Program-made: the position numbers and the translations under genes
Shown here: positions 35,510 through 44,855 of the stretch, in pieces
How positions within the stretch are numbered: position 1 is the stretch's first letter
Layout of the letters: each line of letters opens with the position of its first letter
Source: Seonamhaeicola maritimus
Lineage (GTDB): Bacteria; Bacteroidota; Bacteroidia; Flavobacteriales; Flavobacteriaceae
Direction of reading: 5' to 3'
Length of the DNA stretch: 64,000 nt
NCBI RefSeq assembly: GCF_008056315.1
Contig: NZ_VRKQ01000008.1
Span: 886,957-950,956, forward strand
Notes under the pieces: generated by a model
Databases searched by the model: none
Seen by the model: the letters and a program-made list of their open reading frames with translations, nothing else
Told to the model about the DNA's origin: nothing

Positions 35510-36901
35510 ATGAATAAAATGAAAATTGACCAAATAAAAAGTATAGCATGTATTCTAATTTTTACTTTTTTAAGTATATCATGTAAAGAGAATAAACCAA
35601 AAAACTCGAGTATCGGTAGTGAAAAAAGTATTCAACCTAATATTGTCTTAATAATGGCCGATGATTTAGGATATGGAGAATTATCGTGTTATGGTAGCAA
35701 AAAAATAAACACGCCTAATATAGATGCCTTGGCAGCTGGTGGAATGAAGCTTACAGATTTTCATTCAAATGGCCCAGTTTGTAGTCCAACTAGAGCCGCT
35801 TTATTGACAGGGAAATATCAGCAGCGAACTGGAGTAGAAGGGGTTATTACGGCAAAAAGTCATAGAGAGGTAGGCCTGAGCTTGGAAGAGGTAACCATTG
35901 CCGAAGCTTTAGTAAAACAAGGATATCATACCGGTATGTTCGGGAAATGGCATATGGGCTATGCCGAAGAATATAATCCCATTCATCAAGGTTTTAATGA
36001 GTTTGTAGGTTTTGTTAGTGGTAATGTGGATTATCATTCGCATGTGGATCAAGAAGGCTATTTAGATTGGTGGAAGGGCAATAAAGTTGATGATGAAAAG
36101 GGGTATACTACAGACTTAATCACCAATTATGGCGCAGAATTTATAAAAAGAAATAATTCTGAGAAAACTGGTAAACCCTTCTTTTTGTATTTATCACAAG
36201 AAGCACCGCATTATCCTATTCAAGGGAGGCATGATAAACCTGTTAGAAAAGTTGGAAGTGGTAAATTTATAAGAAAAGTTCCTAAGGACAGCGTTCAAAC
36301 TATTTATACCGAAATGATTGAAACTATGGATGAAGGTATTGGGCAAGTAATACAAACCTTAAAAGACGAGGGACTTTATGAAAACACAATTATAGTGTTT
36401 TGTTCGGATAATGGAGCTGCGGGAAGTAGAGGAGATAATGGTGTGTTAAGGGCAGCAAAAGCCTCTGTTTATGAAGGAGGACATCGTGTACCAGGAATTA
36501 TAAGTTATCCAAATAAAATTAAAGCAGGAACGGTTAATGGTACAACAATTATGTCAATGGATTTTCTGCCAACTTTTGTCGATTTAGCCGGTGGTAAAAC
36601 CGATATTGAAAATTTAGATGGCATAAGTTTTAAAAACATGTTGGTAAATGAAGAATCATTACCTGAACGCGATTTGTTTTGGAGTTTTAAGGGAAGAACC
36701 GCCATGCGAAGTGGAAAATGGAAGTTGGTGACTTTTATAAAAGATGAGCAAGAAGTGGCCCAGTTATTCGATTTGGAAGCGGATTTATCTGAGAAAAATG
36801 ATTTATCAGATTCAGCCCCAGAGCGCGTAAAAGACATGCAGGATAAAATTGAAAAATGGAAAAATGATGTTTGGGAAGGTGTAGTTCCTGTTGCTAATTA
36901 A
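35510..36901 (+). CDS. S1-family sulfatase, lipoprotein
   Basis: A compact 463-residue sulfatase with lipoprotein signal (S-I-S-C, Cys25). Motifs: M-A-D-D-L-G-Y-G-E (49-57), V-C-S-P-T-R-A with formylglycine precursor Cys91, M-F-G-K-W-H-M-G, and C-S-D-N-G-A-A-G-S-R-G. The leader DNA and peptide (M-N-K-M-K..., I-S-C-K-E-N-K) match those of the unrelated lipoprotein just upstream. It is followed 43 bp later by the ThuA-like gene. Sulfate position and substrate are not predictable from sequence. Confidence 0.95.
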   Translation: MNKMKIDQIKSIACILIFTFLSISCKENKPKNSSIGSEKSIQPNIVLIMADDLGYGELSCYGSKKINTPNIDALAAGGMKLTDFHSNGPVCSPTRAALLTGKYQQRTGVEGVITAKSHREVGLSLEEVTIAEALVKQGYHTGMFGKWHMGYAEEYNPIHQGFNEFVGFVSGNVDYHSHVDQEGYLDWWKGNKVDDEKGYTTDLITNYGAEFIKRNNSEKTGKPFFLYLSQEAPHYPIQGRHDKPVRKVGSGKFIRKVPKDSVQTIYTEMIETMDEGIGQVIQTLKDEGLYENTIIVFCSDNGAAGSRGDNGVLRAAKASVYEGGHRVPGIISYPNKIKAGTVNGTTIMSMDFLPTFVDLAGGKTDIENLDGISFKNMLVNEESLPERDLFWSFKGRTAMRSGKWKLVTFIKDEQEVAQLFDLEADLSEKNDLSDSAPERVKDMQDKIEKWKNDVWEGVVPVAN

Positions 36902-36944
36902 GTAATTACCGAGATATATGAATGAATTCGAATTTTAGTTTAAA

Positions 36945-37865
36945 ATGAAAAAGTATCACATTTTTGTTTGTTTATTTTCATTGTGGATTTTTACATCAGT
37001 GCACAGTCAACCTACTTCTAAAAAGATAGATGTATTAATTGTTGATGGTTTTAGTAATCACGATTGGGAGCAGACAACTTATGTGGTAAAAACAATTTTA
37101 GAAAAAAGCGAATTGTTTAATGTTTCTGTGTCAACCTCACCTGCTGAACCAGAAGATAAGAATTGGAAGCATTGGAAACCCAAGTTCAAAAAATTCGATG
37201 TCATTATTATAAATTGTAATAACATAAATAATAAAGAGATTAAATGGCCTAAGAAAATTGAAAAACATTTAGAGCATTATGTAACCACTGGAGGTGGTTT
37301 ATACATTCTACATTCTGCTAATAATGCTTTCCCACATTGGAAAGGTTATAATTTAATGATTGGTTTGGGGTGGAGGCAACCCAACCAAGGAATTGCATTA
37401 CAAGTTACAAATGATGAAAAAATTAAAGAGATTCCATTAGGAGAAGGTAAAGCAACTTATCATGGTCCAAGAAAGGATGTCATTATTTACAAATTGAATA
37501 ATCACCCCATAAATAGAGATTTGCCTAAAAAATGGAAAACACCAGATATGGAACTCTATAAATATGCCAGAGGTCCTGCTAAAAATTTAACAGTTTTATC
37601 CTATGCAAGGGATGATATAACTAATATTAATTGGCCGGTAGAATGGGTGGTTTCATATGGAAATGGCAGGGTGTATAATTCTAGCATGGGGCATTTATGG
37701 AAGGGGCAAACCTATCCTATTAGTTATAGGTGTATTGGTTTTCAAACCATTCTTATTAGAGCTACTGAGTGGTTAGCCTCAGAGAGTGTGACATATAAGA
37801 TTCCAGAAAACTTTCCAACAGAGTTCAATATCAGTTTAGCAAATGAACAAATCAGTAAAAAATGA
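36945..37865 (+). CDS. ThuA-like domain protein, secreted
   Basis: This 306-residue protein has a Sec signal (ending V-H-S-Q, about residue 22) followed by a ThuA-like class I glutamine-amidotransferase fold: I-D-V-L-I-V-D-G-F-S-N-H-D-W, F-D-V-I-I-I-N, and G-G-G-L-Y-I-L-H-S-A-N-N-A-F-P-H-W. ThuA was named from trehalose utilisation, and related domains are frequent in Bacteroidota and Planctomycetota sugar loci, often beside oxidoreductases or sulfatases. The biochemical role is unsettled. It is secreted, unlike classical cytosolic ThuA, and its stop is 4 bp before the GH92 start. Confidence 0.85.
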   Translation: MKKYHIFVCLFSLWIFTSVHSQPTSKKIDVLIVDGFSNHDWEQTTYVVKTILEKSELFNVSVSTSPAEPEDKNWKHWKPKFKKFDVIIINCNNINNKEIKWPKKIEKHLEHYVTTGGGLYILHSANNAFPHWKGYNLMIGLGWRQPNQGIALQVTNDEKIKEIPLGEGKATYHGPRKDVIIYKLNNHPINRDLPKKWKTPDMELYKYARGPAKNLTVLSYARDDITNINWPVEWVVSYGNGRVYNSSMGHLWKGQTYPISYRCIGFQTILIRATEWLASESVTYKIPENFPTEFNISLANEQISKK

Positions 37866-37869
37866 AATA

Positions 37870-40221
37870 ATGGTGAAAACTCTAAAATATTTTTTCGTCG
37901 TCATTCTGTTTTTACAGAATGTAAATATTCATGCCCAGGGAAAACCGGTAGACTTGGTTAACCCATTTATTGATACGCACAATTCAAGGTGGTTTTATTT
38001 TAACTCAGCGAGTAGGCCTTTTGGAATGGTTAATTTAAGCCCGGATACCAATACCGCTAAAACTTGGAGTTCCGGCTATTTGTATGATAGTGAGTATATA
38101 AGATGTTTTAGCCATATTCATGCTTGGCAACTGGCAGGTATAGCGGTTATGCCAACAACTGGAGAGTTTAAAGGGCATTTGGGAATGGATGCGTATCAGT
38201 CTTCTTTTAGTCACGAAGGAGAAATAGCCAAACCCGGTTATCATAAAATTTATTTAAATGATTATGATATTCATGTGGAGTTAACATCTTCAACTAGAGT
38301 TGGGTTTCATAAATATAAGTTTCCAAAAGATAAACAAAAATCAATCATTTTTGATACCGGGGCAAGATTAGCACATGGGCCAACAACCTATTCTAAAGTT
38401 TGGAAAGTGAGCAACTTCGAAATAGCAGGTGTTCAGGTACTTAGAAAAACAGGACGAAGACCTAAGGATACTCCAGTTTATTTTGTTGCAAAATTGAGTG
38501 TGCCTTTTAAATCATTCAAAGGCTGGGAAAATAAGGAATTGGTCGAAAAATCAACAGACACCATTCAAGGGGTAAATGCAGGAGTGGGCTTGTTTTTTGA
38601 TAGAAAAAATACCGATGAGGTTTTAATGAAAGTGGGTATATCATATGTAAGTGTAGAGCAAGCCCGTAAAAACTTGGATGCTGAAATCAACCATTGGGAC
38701 TTTAATAAGGTTGTAGATGAATCGTTAAATACTTGGAATGAATGGCTTAGTAAAATTGAAATTAAAGGAGGAACACATCAACAGCGAGTAAAGTTTTATA
38801 CAGATTTATGGCATGCGTTACTAGGGAGGCGCATTGTAAGTGATGTAGATGGTAAGTACATAGATAGAACTGGTGATGAGGCTGTAACAAGAACTGTTAG
38901 ATTAGATAACAAAGGAAAACCGCTGTTTCCACATTATAATTTTGATGCTTGGTGGGGTAGTCATTGGTCTTTGAATATTTTATGGTCTATGGTATACCCA
39001 GAAGTCATGGATGGGTTTTGTAATAGCATGTTAGACATGTATAACAATGGTGGATTAATACCCAGAGGGCCATCAGGAGGAAATTACACCTTTGTGATGA
39101 TTGGTGATCCCTCAACCTCATTTTTTGCTACCGCTTATAATAAGGGTATTAGAAGTTATGATATTCAAAAAGCATACGAAGGTTTACGTAAAAATGCTTT
39201 TGTTGGAGGTTCTAGAGACCATGCGGGTTATGAACATAAGAGTCCCGCATACGGAGGGGGGATGCGATATTACATAGACCAAGGTTGGATACCCGAAGGT
39301 ATTAAGGCAAAAGGTGCCCATAAGGATGGTGCTTCCATGACTTTGGAATATGCCTACCAAGATTGGTGTTTGGCACAATTGTCCAAGACATTGGGGAAAG
39401 ATGATGATTATGAGATGTTTTTAAAACGTTCCCAGAATTATAAAAACTTGTGGAATCCAGATACAGGAATGATGCATCCTCGAGAAATGGATGGTAACTG
39501 GATTAAAGATTTTAAGCCAGTTTCAGAAACTTTTAATGCCCGAGGATTTTGTGAAAGCAATTCGGCTATATATACGCATTTCGTTCCTCATGATATGAGT
39601 GGCTTAGTTCAATTATTTGGAGGTAAGCAGAAGTATAACAATTTCTTAAATGAATCTTTTGTAAAAGGGGAAACATTGAATTTTGTTGGTGCCAATAAGA
39701 ATCATGCTGCCAGTTGGGTAGATTATGGTAACCAACCCGGTACTGGTATGGCACATTTGTTTAACTATAGCGGAGCTCCTTGGTTAACTCAAAAATGGGT
39801 TAGGAAGGTCAAAGAAGTTTATGGAGATGTTACGCCCTATGGGGGCTATTATGGAGATGAAGATCAAGGGCAAATGGGAGCCCTAGGAGTTTTAATGGCC
39901 ATGGGGCTTTTTCAAGTGGACGGAGGCGCTTCAGTGAAACCTTATTATGAAATTACCAGTCCACTATTTGATGAAGTAACCATTAAACTCAATAATGATT
40001 ATTACTCAGGGGAAGTGTTTAATATAAAAACTTCAGGAGTTAATCAAGAGAATATATATATACAATCAGCAAAATTAAATGGAGGAGAATTAAACAATTG
40101 CTGGTTCTACCATGAAAGTTTTGTCAAAGGAGGAACCTTGGAACTTCAACTAGGGGCAAATCCAAATAAAGAATGGGGAGTAGACATACCTCCACCTTCT
40201 TATAAAACAAACTTAGACTAA
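37870..40221 (+). CDS. GH92 family glycosidase (alpha-mannosidase family)
   Basis: GH92 enzymes are calcium-dependent inverting exo-alpha-mannosidases. The protein has 783 residues from ATG 37870; an in-frame ATG at 37843 overlaps ThuA by 23 bp and adds nine polar residues ahead of a clear signal peptide (ending I-H-A-Q), so 37870 is preferred. The N-terminal sandwich opens with V-D-L-V-N-P-F-I-D-T and F-S-H-I-H-A-W. The toroid has T-L-E-Y-A-Y-Q-D-W-C, G-N-Q-P-G-T-G-M-A-H-L-F, G-Y-Y-G-D-E-D-Q-G-Q-M-G-A and A-M-G-L-F-Q-V-D-G-G, all typical. The opening lacks the usual G-T-G-G-H-G-H pattern (H-N-S-R-W here), so the sugar specificity may differ from mannose. Confidence 0.9.
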   Translation: MVKTLKYFFVVILFLQNVNIHAQGKPVDLVNPFIDTHNSRWFYFNSASRPFGMVNLSPDTNTAKTWSSGYLYDSEYIRCFSHIHAWQLAGIAVMPTTGEFKGHLGMDAYQSSFSHEGEIAKPGYHKIYLNDYDIHVELTSSTRVGFHKYKFPKDKQKSIIFDTGARLAHGPTTYSKVWKVSNFEIAGVQVLRKTGRRPKDTPVYFVAKLSVPFKSFKGWENKELVEKSTDTIQGVNAGVGLFFDRKNTDEVLMKVGISYVSVEQARKNLDAEINHWDFNKVVDESLNTWNEWLSKIEIKGGTHQQRVKFYTDLWHALLGRRIVSDVDGKYIDRTGDEAVTRTVRLDNKGKPLFPHYNFDAWWGSHWSLNILWSMVYPEVMDGFCNSMLDMYNNGGLIPRGPSGGNYTFVMIGDPSTSFFATAYNKGIRSYDIQKAYEGLRKNAFVGGSRDHAGYEHKSPAYGGGMRYYIDQGWIPEGIKAKGAHKDGASMTLEYAYQDWCLAQLSKTLGKDDDYEMFLKRSQNYKNLWNPDTGMMHPREMDGNWIKDFKPVSETFNARGFCESNSAIYTHFVPHDMSGLVQLFGGKQKYNNFLNESFVKGETLNFVGANKNHAASWVDYGNQPGTGMAHLFNYSGAPWLTQKWVRKVKEVYGDVTPYGGYYGDEDQGQMGALGVLMAMGLFQVDGGASVKPYYEITSPLFDEVTIKLNNDYYSGEVFNIKTSGVNQENIYIQSAKLNGGELNNCWFYHESFVKGGTLELQLGANPNKEWGVDIPPPSYKTNLD

Positions 40222-40247
40222 CGTTATTAAAATTTTAAATAAAAAAA

Positions 40248-42068
40248 ATGCGAACATTTTACACTTTCATTTTACTTTTTTTGGCTATCACTTCAGTTTA
40301 TTCTCAGGATAGACCAAATGTAATTTTTGTAATTCCTGATGATATTAGCCATAACGCCTTTTCCTATTATAAGAAAGATGGCCCGCAAACACCTAATATT
40401 GATAAATTGGCGAGTGAAAGTGTGAGGTTTACGGATTTTCATGTGTCTCCAACTTGTGCACCCACAAGAGCTGCTTTAATGACAGGCAGATATAATGATG
40501 TCACGGGAGTTTGGCATACAATTTTTGGACGAAATCAATTGCGTAAAGATGAAATAACCATGGCAGATGTCTTTAATGCGAATGGTTACGCTACAGGATT
40601 GTTTTTTAAGTGGCATTTAGGGGATAATTATCCATTTAGACCACAGGACCGAGGTTTTGAGTACGTGGCTTGGACCAAAGGAGGCGGTACAGGTCAACAG
40701 CCAGATTATTGGGGAAACACAAATAATAGTGCCAGTATGTGGGTTAATGATTCTTTAGTAAAAATGACTGATGAAGATGATGGTATAGAAGGTGCCTTTA
40801 CTACCAATTTCTTTTTCAATAGAGCTATGGAATTTATGGATGATAATATAAAAAAGAAGAAGCCGTTTTTTGCATATATACCTACCGCTACGGCACATGG
40901 TCCTCACTTTTCACCTCCCGATGCTCGAGAAGACGTTAGAGCTTTTACTGGCACAGTTGAAAATATAGATAAAAACATGGGGAGGTTAATGGCATTTCTT
41001 GATGATAGAGGAATTGCAGATAATACCATACTTGTTTTTACTACAGATAATGGGGCTAGTACACATTTACGTGGTAAGAAAGGCTCTTATTATGATGGTG
41101 GAACAAGAGTTCCCTGTTTTGTTCGTTGGAAGAATGGAAACCTAGGGGGAGATGGCAAAGGAAGAGATTTTACGCCGCTTACAGCCCATATAGATTGGTT
41201 ACCTTCTTTTATGGATTTTCTTGGTTTAAATGATATTCCTAACAGACCGGAAAAGTTGAAAATTCATGGGCAGAGTTTCAAGCCATTTTTAGATACAGAC
41301 TCAAAGAATGATCCTGAGGATTATAAAAATAGAGCCATTACCATAGTGAATATGCGTACTGAACATGTTGAAAAGTTTAAAGCAGTAGCTGTTAAAAAGG
41401 ACATTTGGAAGGGAAACGAAATTTTACATAAATGGCGAATGGTAAGGGAGAGTAAAGACACAAATTGGGAGCTTTATGATGTTTTAATAGATGAAAAGCA
41501 ACAGAATGATGTCATTGAAAACCCTAAGAATTTAGACATTACTAATGAGTTAACGGAAGCCTACGAAACTTGGTGGCAACTTGTAAAAGAACGCGCTGAT
41601 GAATATACAAGAATTGTTATTGGAAATCCAGCTGAGCCTGAAACACGTCTTAATGCACATGACTTTCATGATAACATGATTTGGAATCAAGGAAATGTGG
41701 CAGGAGGTAAACCTGGTAGTGGGTTCATTGCTGTTGAATTTGAAAAATCGGGAACCTATAATTTTGATTTAAGACGTTGGCCTAAGGAAATAGCAAACCA
41801 AACAACTTTAACCGTGGCACCAGTTGATAAAGTATTTGGTAGTAAGAATAGCCCGAAATCCCTAGATATAGCGACTGCTCGAATAAAAATCTGGCATGAC
41901 GATGCGGTTTATGTAGATGAAAAAAAGAAGGCAAATATAAATGCCGATGGTGTTAATTTTACTATTAAAAATTTACCAAAAGGGCCGGCTTTTATTCAAA
42001 CTTGGTTTTACAACAAAGATGGGGATATGGAAGGCGCTGTATACTATAACTATGCTAGTTTGAAGTAA
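40248..42068 (+). CDS. S1-family sulfatase with C-terminal accessory domain
   Basis: This 606-residue sulfatase has a Sec signal ending V-Y-S-Q (about 20) and no lipobox. Motifs: I-P-D-D-I (29-33), P-T-C-A-P-T-R with Cys70 as formylglycine precursor, F-F-K-W-H-L-G-D-N-Y (the usual Gly before Lys is Phe), and T-T-D-N-G-A-S-T. After the catalytic part, about 120 residues form an extra sandwich with G-T-Y-N-F-D-L-R-R-W-P-K-E. The sulfatase at 56710 shares this layout, including L-R-R-W-P-K-E-T, so the two are paralogues, possibly with different sulfate positions. Spacing of 26 bp to GH92 and 50 bp to GH95. Confidence 0.94.
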   Translation: MRTFYTFILLFLAITSVYSQDRPNVIFVIPDDISHNAFSYYKKDGPQTPNIDKLASESVRFTDFHVSPTCAPTRAALMTGRYNDVTGVWHTIFGRNQLRKDEITMADVFNANGYATGLFFKWHLGDNYPFRPQDRGFEYVAWTKGGGTGQQPDYWGNTNNSASMWVNDSLVKMTDEDDGIEGAFTTNFFFNRAMEFMDDNIKKKKPFFAYIPTATAHGPHFSPPDAREDVRAFTGTVENIDKNMGRLMAFLDDRGIADNTILVFTTDNGASTHLRGKKGSYYDGGTRVPCFVRWKNGNLGGDGKGRDFTPLTAHIDWLPSFMDFLGLNDIPNRPEKLKIHGQSFKPFLDTDSKNDPEDYKNRAITIVNMRTEHVEKFKAVAVKKDIWKGNEILHKWRMVRESKDTNWELYDVLIDEKQQNDVIENPKNLDITNELTEAYETWWQLVKERADEYTRIVIGNPAEPETRLNAHDFHDNMIWNQGNVAGGKPGSGFIAVEFEKSGTYNFDLRRWPKEIANQTTLTVAPVDKVFGSKNSPKSLDIATARIKIWHDDAVYVDEKKKANINADGVNFTIKNLPKGPAFIQTWFYNKDGDMEGAVYYNYASLK

Positions 42069-42118
42069 TTGACTAACAGGATTAAAAGAATAAATTTTTA
42101 AAAAGTAGATTAAATTTT

Positions 42119-44668
42119 ATGAAATTCAACAGAATGACTAAACTTCATGTAAACAAGGACTTAAATGGTTTCATTGCTATCTTATTTTGTGTTCTTATAT
42201 GTTCATGTACTACCACAACTTCCGATAAAAATAGTGATAGTTTAAAACTTTGGTATAATGCGCCAGCAGCCGATTGGAATGAAGCATTGCCAATAGGAAA
42301 TGGTAGATTAGGAGCCATGGTTTATGGAATCCCTGATCAAGAAAATATTCAGTTGAATGAAGGTACCCTTTGGGCAGGTGGTCCCCATAGAAATGATAAT
42401 TCTGAAACCAAGGAGATTTTAGGAGAAATTAGGCAGCTGCTTTTTGAAGGAAAATATAAGGAAGCCCATACTTTGGCAAATGCCAAAATTATTTCCAAAA
42501 CCTCGCATGGCATGAACTATGAAACCGTTGGAAATCTAAGGTTAAATTTTGAAGGACATGATTCTTTTTCAAACTATCATCGGGAGTTGGATTTAGAGAA
42601 AGCCGTTAATCGTATGTCTTATACTGTAGATGGTGTTCAGTATCAAAGAGAGGTATTTACATCGTTTACGGATCAAGTTATTGTTATTCGTCTAACGGCT
42701 AGTGAAAAAGGTAAAATTAGTTTTTCTGCGGGGATGGATCGTCCTAAACCATCTGTAGTTCAGGTAAGCACCGAAGGAAATAATATTTTAACCATGACAG
42801 GAAGAGGTGCTGATTTAAAAAGTAAAAGAACGCCTAAGGATGCCAAACCTATTGAAGGCAAAGTTAAATTTGAGTCAAGGTTAAAAATAGTACCACAAGG
42901 AGGTTCGCTTACTTCAACGGATAACACATTAATTTTGAACGGTGCGGACAGCGCAACCTTGTTTTTGGCTATTAATACGAACTTCAAAAACTATAAAGAT
43001 GTTAGTGCCGATGAACACCAACATGCAGCAAAATCTTTGTTAAATTTAGAAAAGAAGACATATGAACAGTTAAAGACAAATCATGCCAACTATTATAATA
43101 AGTTTTTCAATAGGGTAAAACTTAATTTGGGTACAACGGATTCTATAAATAAGCCAACAGATATTCGCATTAAAGAATTTAGTAAAGGAAATGATCCTGC
43201 GCTGGCAGCGTTGTACTATCAATTTGGCCGCTACTTACTTATCTGCTCATCACAACCAGGTGGACAACCCGGTAATTTACAAGGGATTTGGTGCAACCAA
43301 CTAACACCACCATGGAAAAGTGCTTATACGGTAAATATTAATACAGAAATGAATTATTGGCCAGCAGAGTCTACTAATCTTAGTGAAATGCACGAACCAT
43401 TAATTGAAATGGTAAAAGAACTTGCAGTGGCTGGTAAACAAACAGCAGAAGATATGTACGGAGCGGATGGTTGGGTAACGCATCACAATACGGATCTTTG
43501 GCGTATTTGTGGCCCCGTAGATGGTGCTACTTGGGGTATGTGGCCAACAGGAGGTTTGTGGTTAAGCCAACATCTATGGGATAAATTTATGTTTAATGGT
43601 GATACAGAATATTTAAAAGAAGTGTATCCTGCCATGAAAGGTGCTACAGAATTTTGTCTAAGCTTTTTAACTCCTGAACCTGAGAACAATTGGTTGATAA
43701 TGTCGCCATCAACATCTCCAGAGAATAGACCTGCGCATCACCCAAAGAATGTTAATATCGCATATGGCGCTACAATGGATAACCAATTGGTATTTGATAT
43801 GCTAACAAAAACCGCATCTGCCTCTAGGATATTAGGTGTAGATGATGCCCTTATTAAGGAAATTGAAGCCACCATCCCACAATTAGCACCGAACCAAATT
43901 GGTCAATACGGTCAAATCCAGGAATGGATTCATGATTGGGATGATCCAGAGGATAAACATCGTCATATTTCCCACTTGTATGGCATGCACCCTTCCAATC
44001 AATTCTCCCCTTTTCGTACTCCAGAATTGGCCGAGGCCGTAAGAAATGTATTGGTATATCGCGGCGATCCATCAACAGGTTGGTCTATGAACTGGAAAAT
44101 AAACCAATGGGCGCGATTGTTAGATGGTAACCATGCGTACAAAATGATGACCGATCAAATCAAACTGGTAGGAAGACCAGATTCTCCAAAGGGTGGCGGT
44201 ACCTATACCAATATGTTAGACGCACATCCTCCTTTTCAAATCGATGGGAATTTTGGGTTTACTTCAGGTTTAACCGAAATGCTACTTCAAAGCCATGATG
44301 GAGCCATTCATTTTATTCCTGCCTTACCAGATGTTTGGAAAAATGGAAGTGTTAGTGGGCTTCGCGCTAGAGGCGCATTCGATATAGAATTAATGGAATG
44401 GGCAGAAGGTAAATTAGTTAAAGTGATTATTAAATCAAATTTAGGCGGCAATTGCCGTATTCGTTCGTATTCACAATTGAAACTTGAAGGAGATAATCCG
44501 CTTAAAAAGTCAGAAGGAGAAAATGAAAATCCATTTTATTCAACACCTAACATAAAGGATGCCATAATTTCTAGTAAAGCAAAACTTCAAGGATTTAGTA
44601 TTCCTGATACATTTTTATATGATGTTGAAACAAACATGGGGCAGCGCTATGTTTTGGTTGGGGAATGA
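42119..44668 (+). CDS. GH95 family glycosidase (alpha-L-fucosidase/galactosidase), lipoprotein
   Basis: GH95 enzymes are inverting exo-enzymes on alpha-1,2-L-fucose or alpha-L-galactose. The protein has 849 residues and a lipoprotein signal (I-C-S-C, Cys30). The N-terminal sandwich opens with L-W-Y-N-A-P-A and A-L-P-I-G-N-G-R-L-G-A-M. The toroid holds N-I-N-T-E-M-N-Y-W-P-A-E (the Asn pair that activates water), M-S-P-S-T-S-P-E-N (general acid Glu) and Q-I-D-G-N-F-G-F (conserved Asp), so the known catalytic set is intact. Together with two GH29 enzymes it argues for a fucose-rich substrate. A 187-bp gap follows. Confidence 0.95.
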   Translation: MKFNRMTKLHVNKDLNGFIAILFCVLICSCTTTTSDKNSDSLKLWYNAPAADWNEALPIGNGRLGAMVYGIPDQENIQLNEGTLWAGGPHRNDNSETKEILGEIRQLLFEGKYKEAHTLANAKIISKTSHGMNYETVGNLRLNFEGHDSFSNYHRELDLEKAVNRMSYTVDGVQYQREVFTSFTDQVIVIRLTASEKGKISFSAGMDRPKPSVVQVSTEGNNILTMTGRGADLKSKRTPKDAKPIEGKVKFESRLKIVPQGGSLTSTDNTLILNGADSATLFLAINTNFKNYKDVSADEHQHAAKSLLNLEKKTYEQLKTNHANYYNKFFNRVKLNLGTTDSINKPTDIRIKEFSKGNDPALAALYYQFGRYLLICSSQPGGQPGNLQGIWCNQLTPPWKSAYTVNINTEMNYWPAESTNLSEMHEPLIEMVKELAVAGKQTAEDMYGADGWVTHHNTDLWRICGPVDGATWGMWPTGGLWLSQHLWDKFMFNGDTEYLKEVYPAMKGATEFCLSFLTPEPENNWLIMSPSTSPENRPAHHPKNVNIAYGATMDNQLVFDMLTKTASASRILGVDDALIKEIEATIPQLAPNQIGQYGQIQEWIHDWDDPEDKHRHISHLYGMHPSNQFSPFRTPELAEAVRNVLVYRGDPSTGWSMNWKINQWARLLDGNHAYKMMTDQIKLVGRPDSPKGGGTYTNMLDAHPPFQIDGNFGFTSGLTEMLLQSHDGAIHFIPALPDVWKNGSVSGLRARGAFDIELMEWAEGKLVKVIIKSNLGGNCRIRSYSQLKLEGDNPLKKSEGENENPFYSTPNIKDAIISSKAKLQGFSIPDTFLYDVETNMGQRYVLVGE

Positions 44669-44855
44669 TCTATTATGATAAATACTTTGTCTTACTTGAA
44701 TAAACAGTTCATAGTTTATACAATATGAACGTTGATTTATAATCTAGAAATTACATAAACCATATTTTTATTCTTTTATAAATTAAATAGGTAAACAAGC
44801 TCTATTCTAGTTATGGGGTTTGTTCCTATATGCATGTTTAGCAGGTTAAAACGTA

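Noticed and set aside
44707-44730. Inverted repeat GTTCATA/TATGAAC in the gap before the sulfatase at 44856
   Set aside because: Only 7-bp AT-rich arms with a 10-nt loop; too weak to call a regulatory site.
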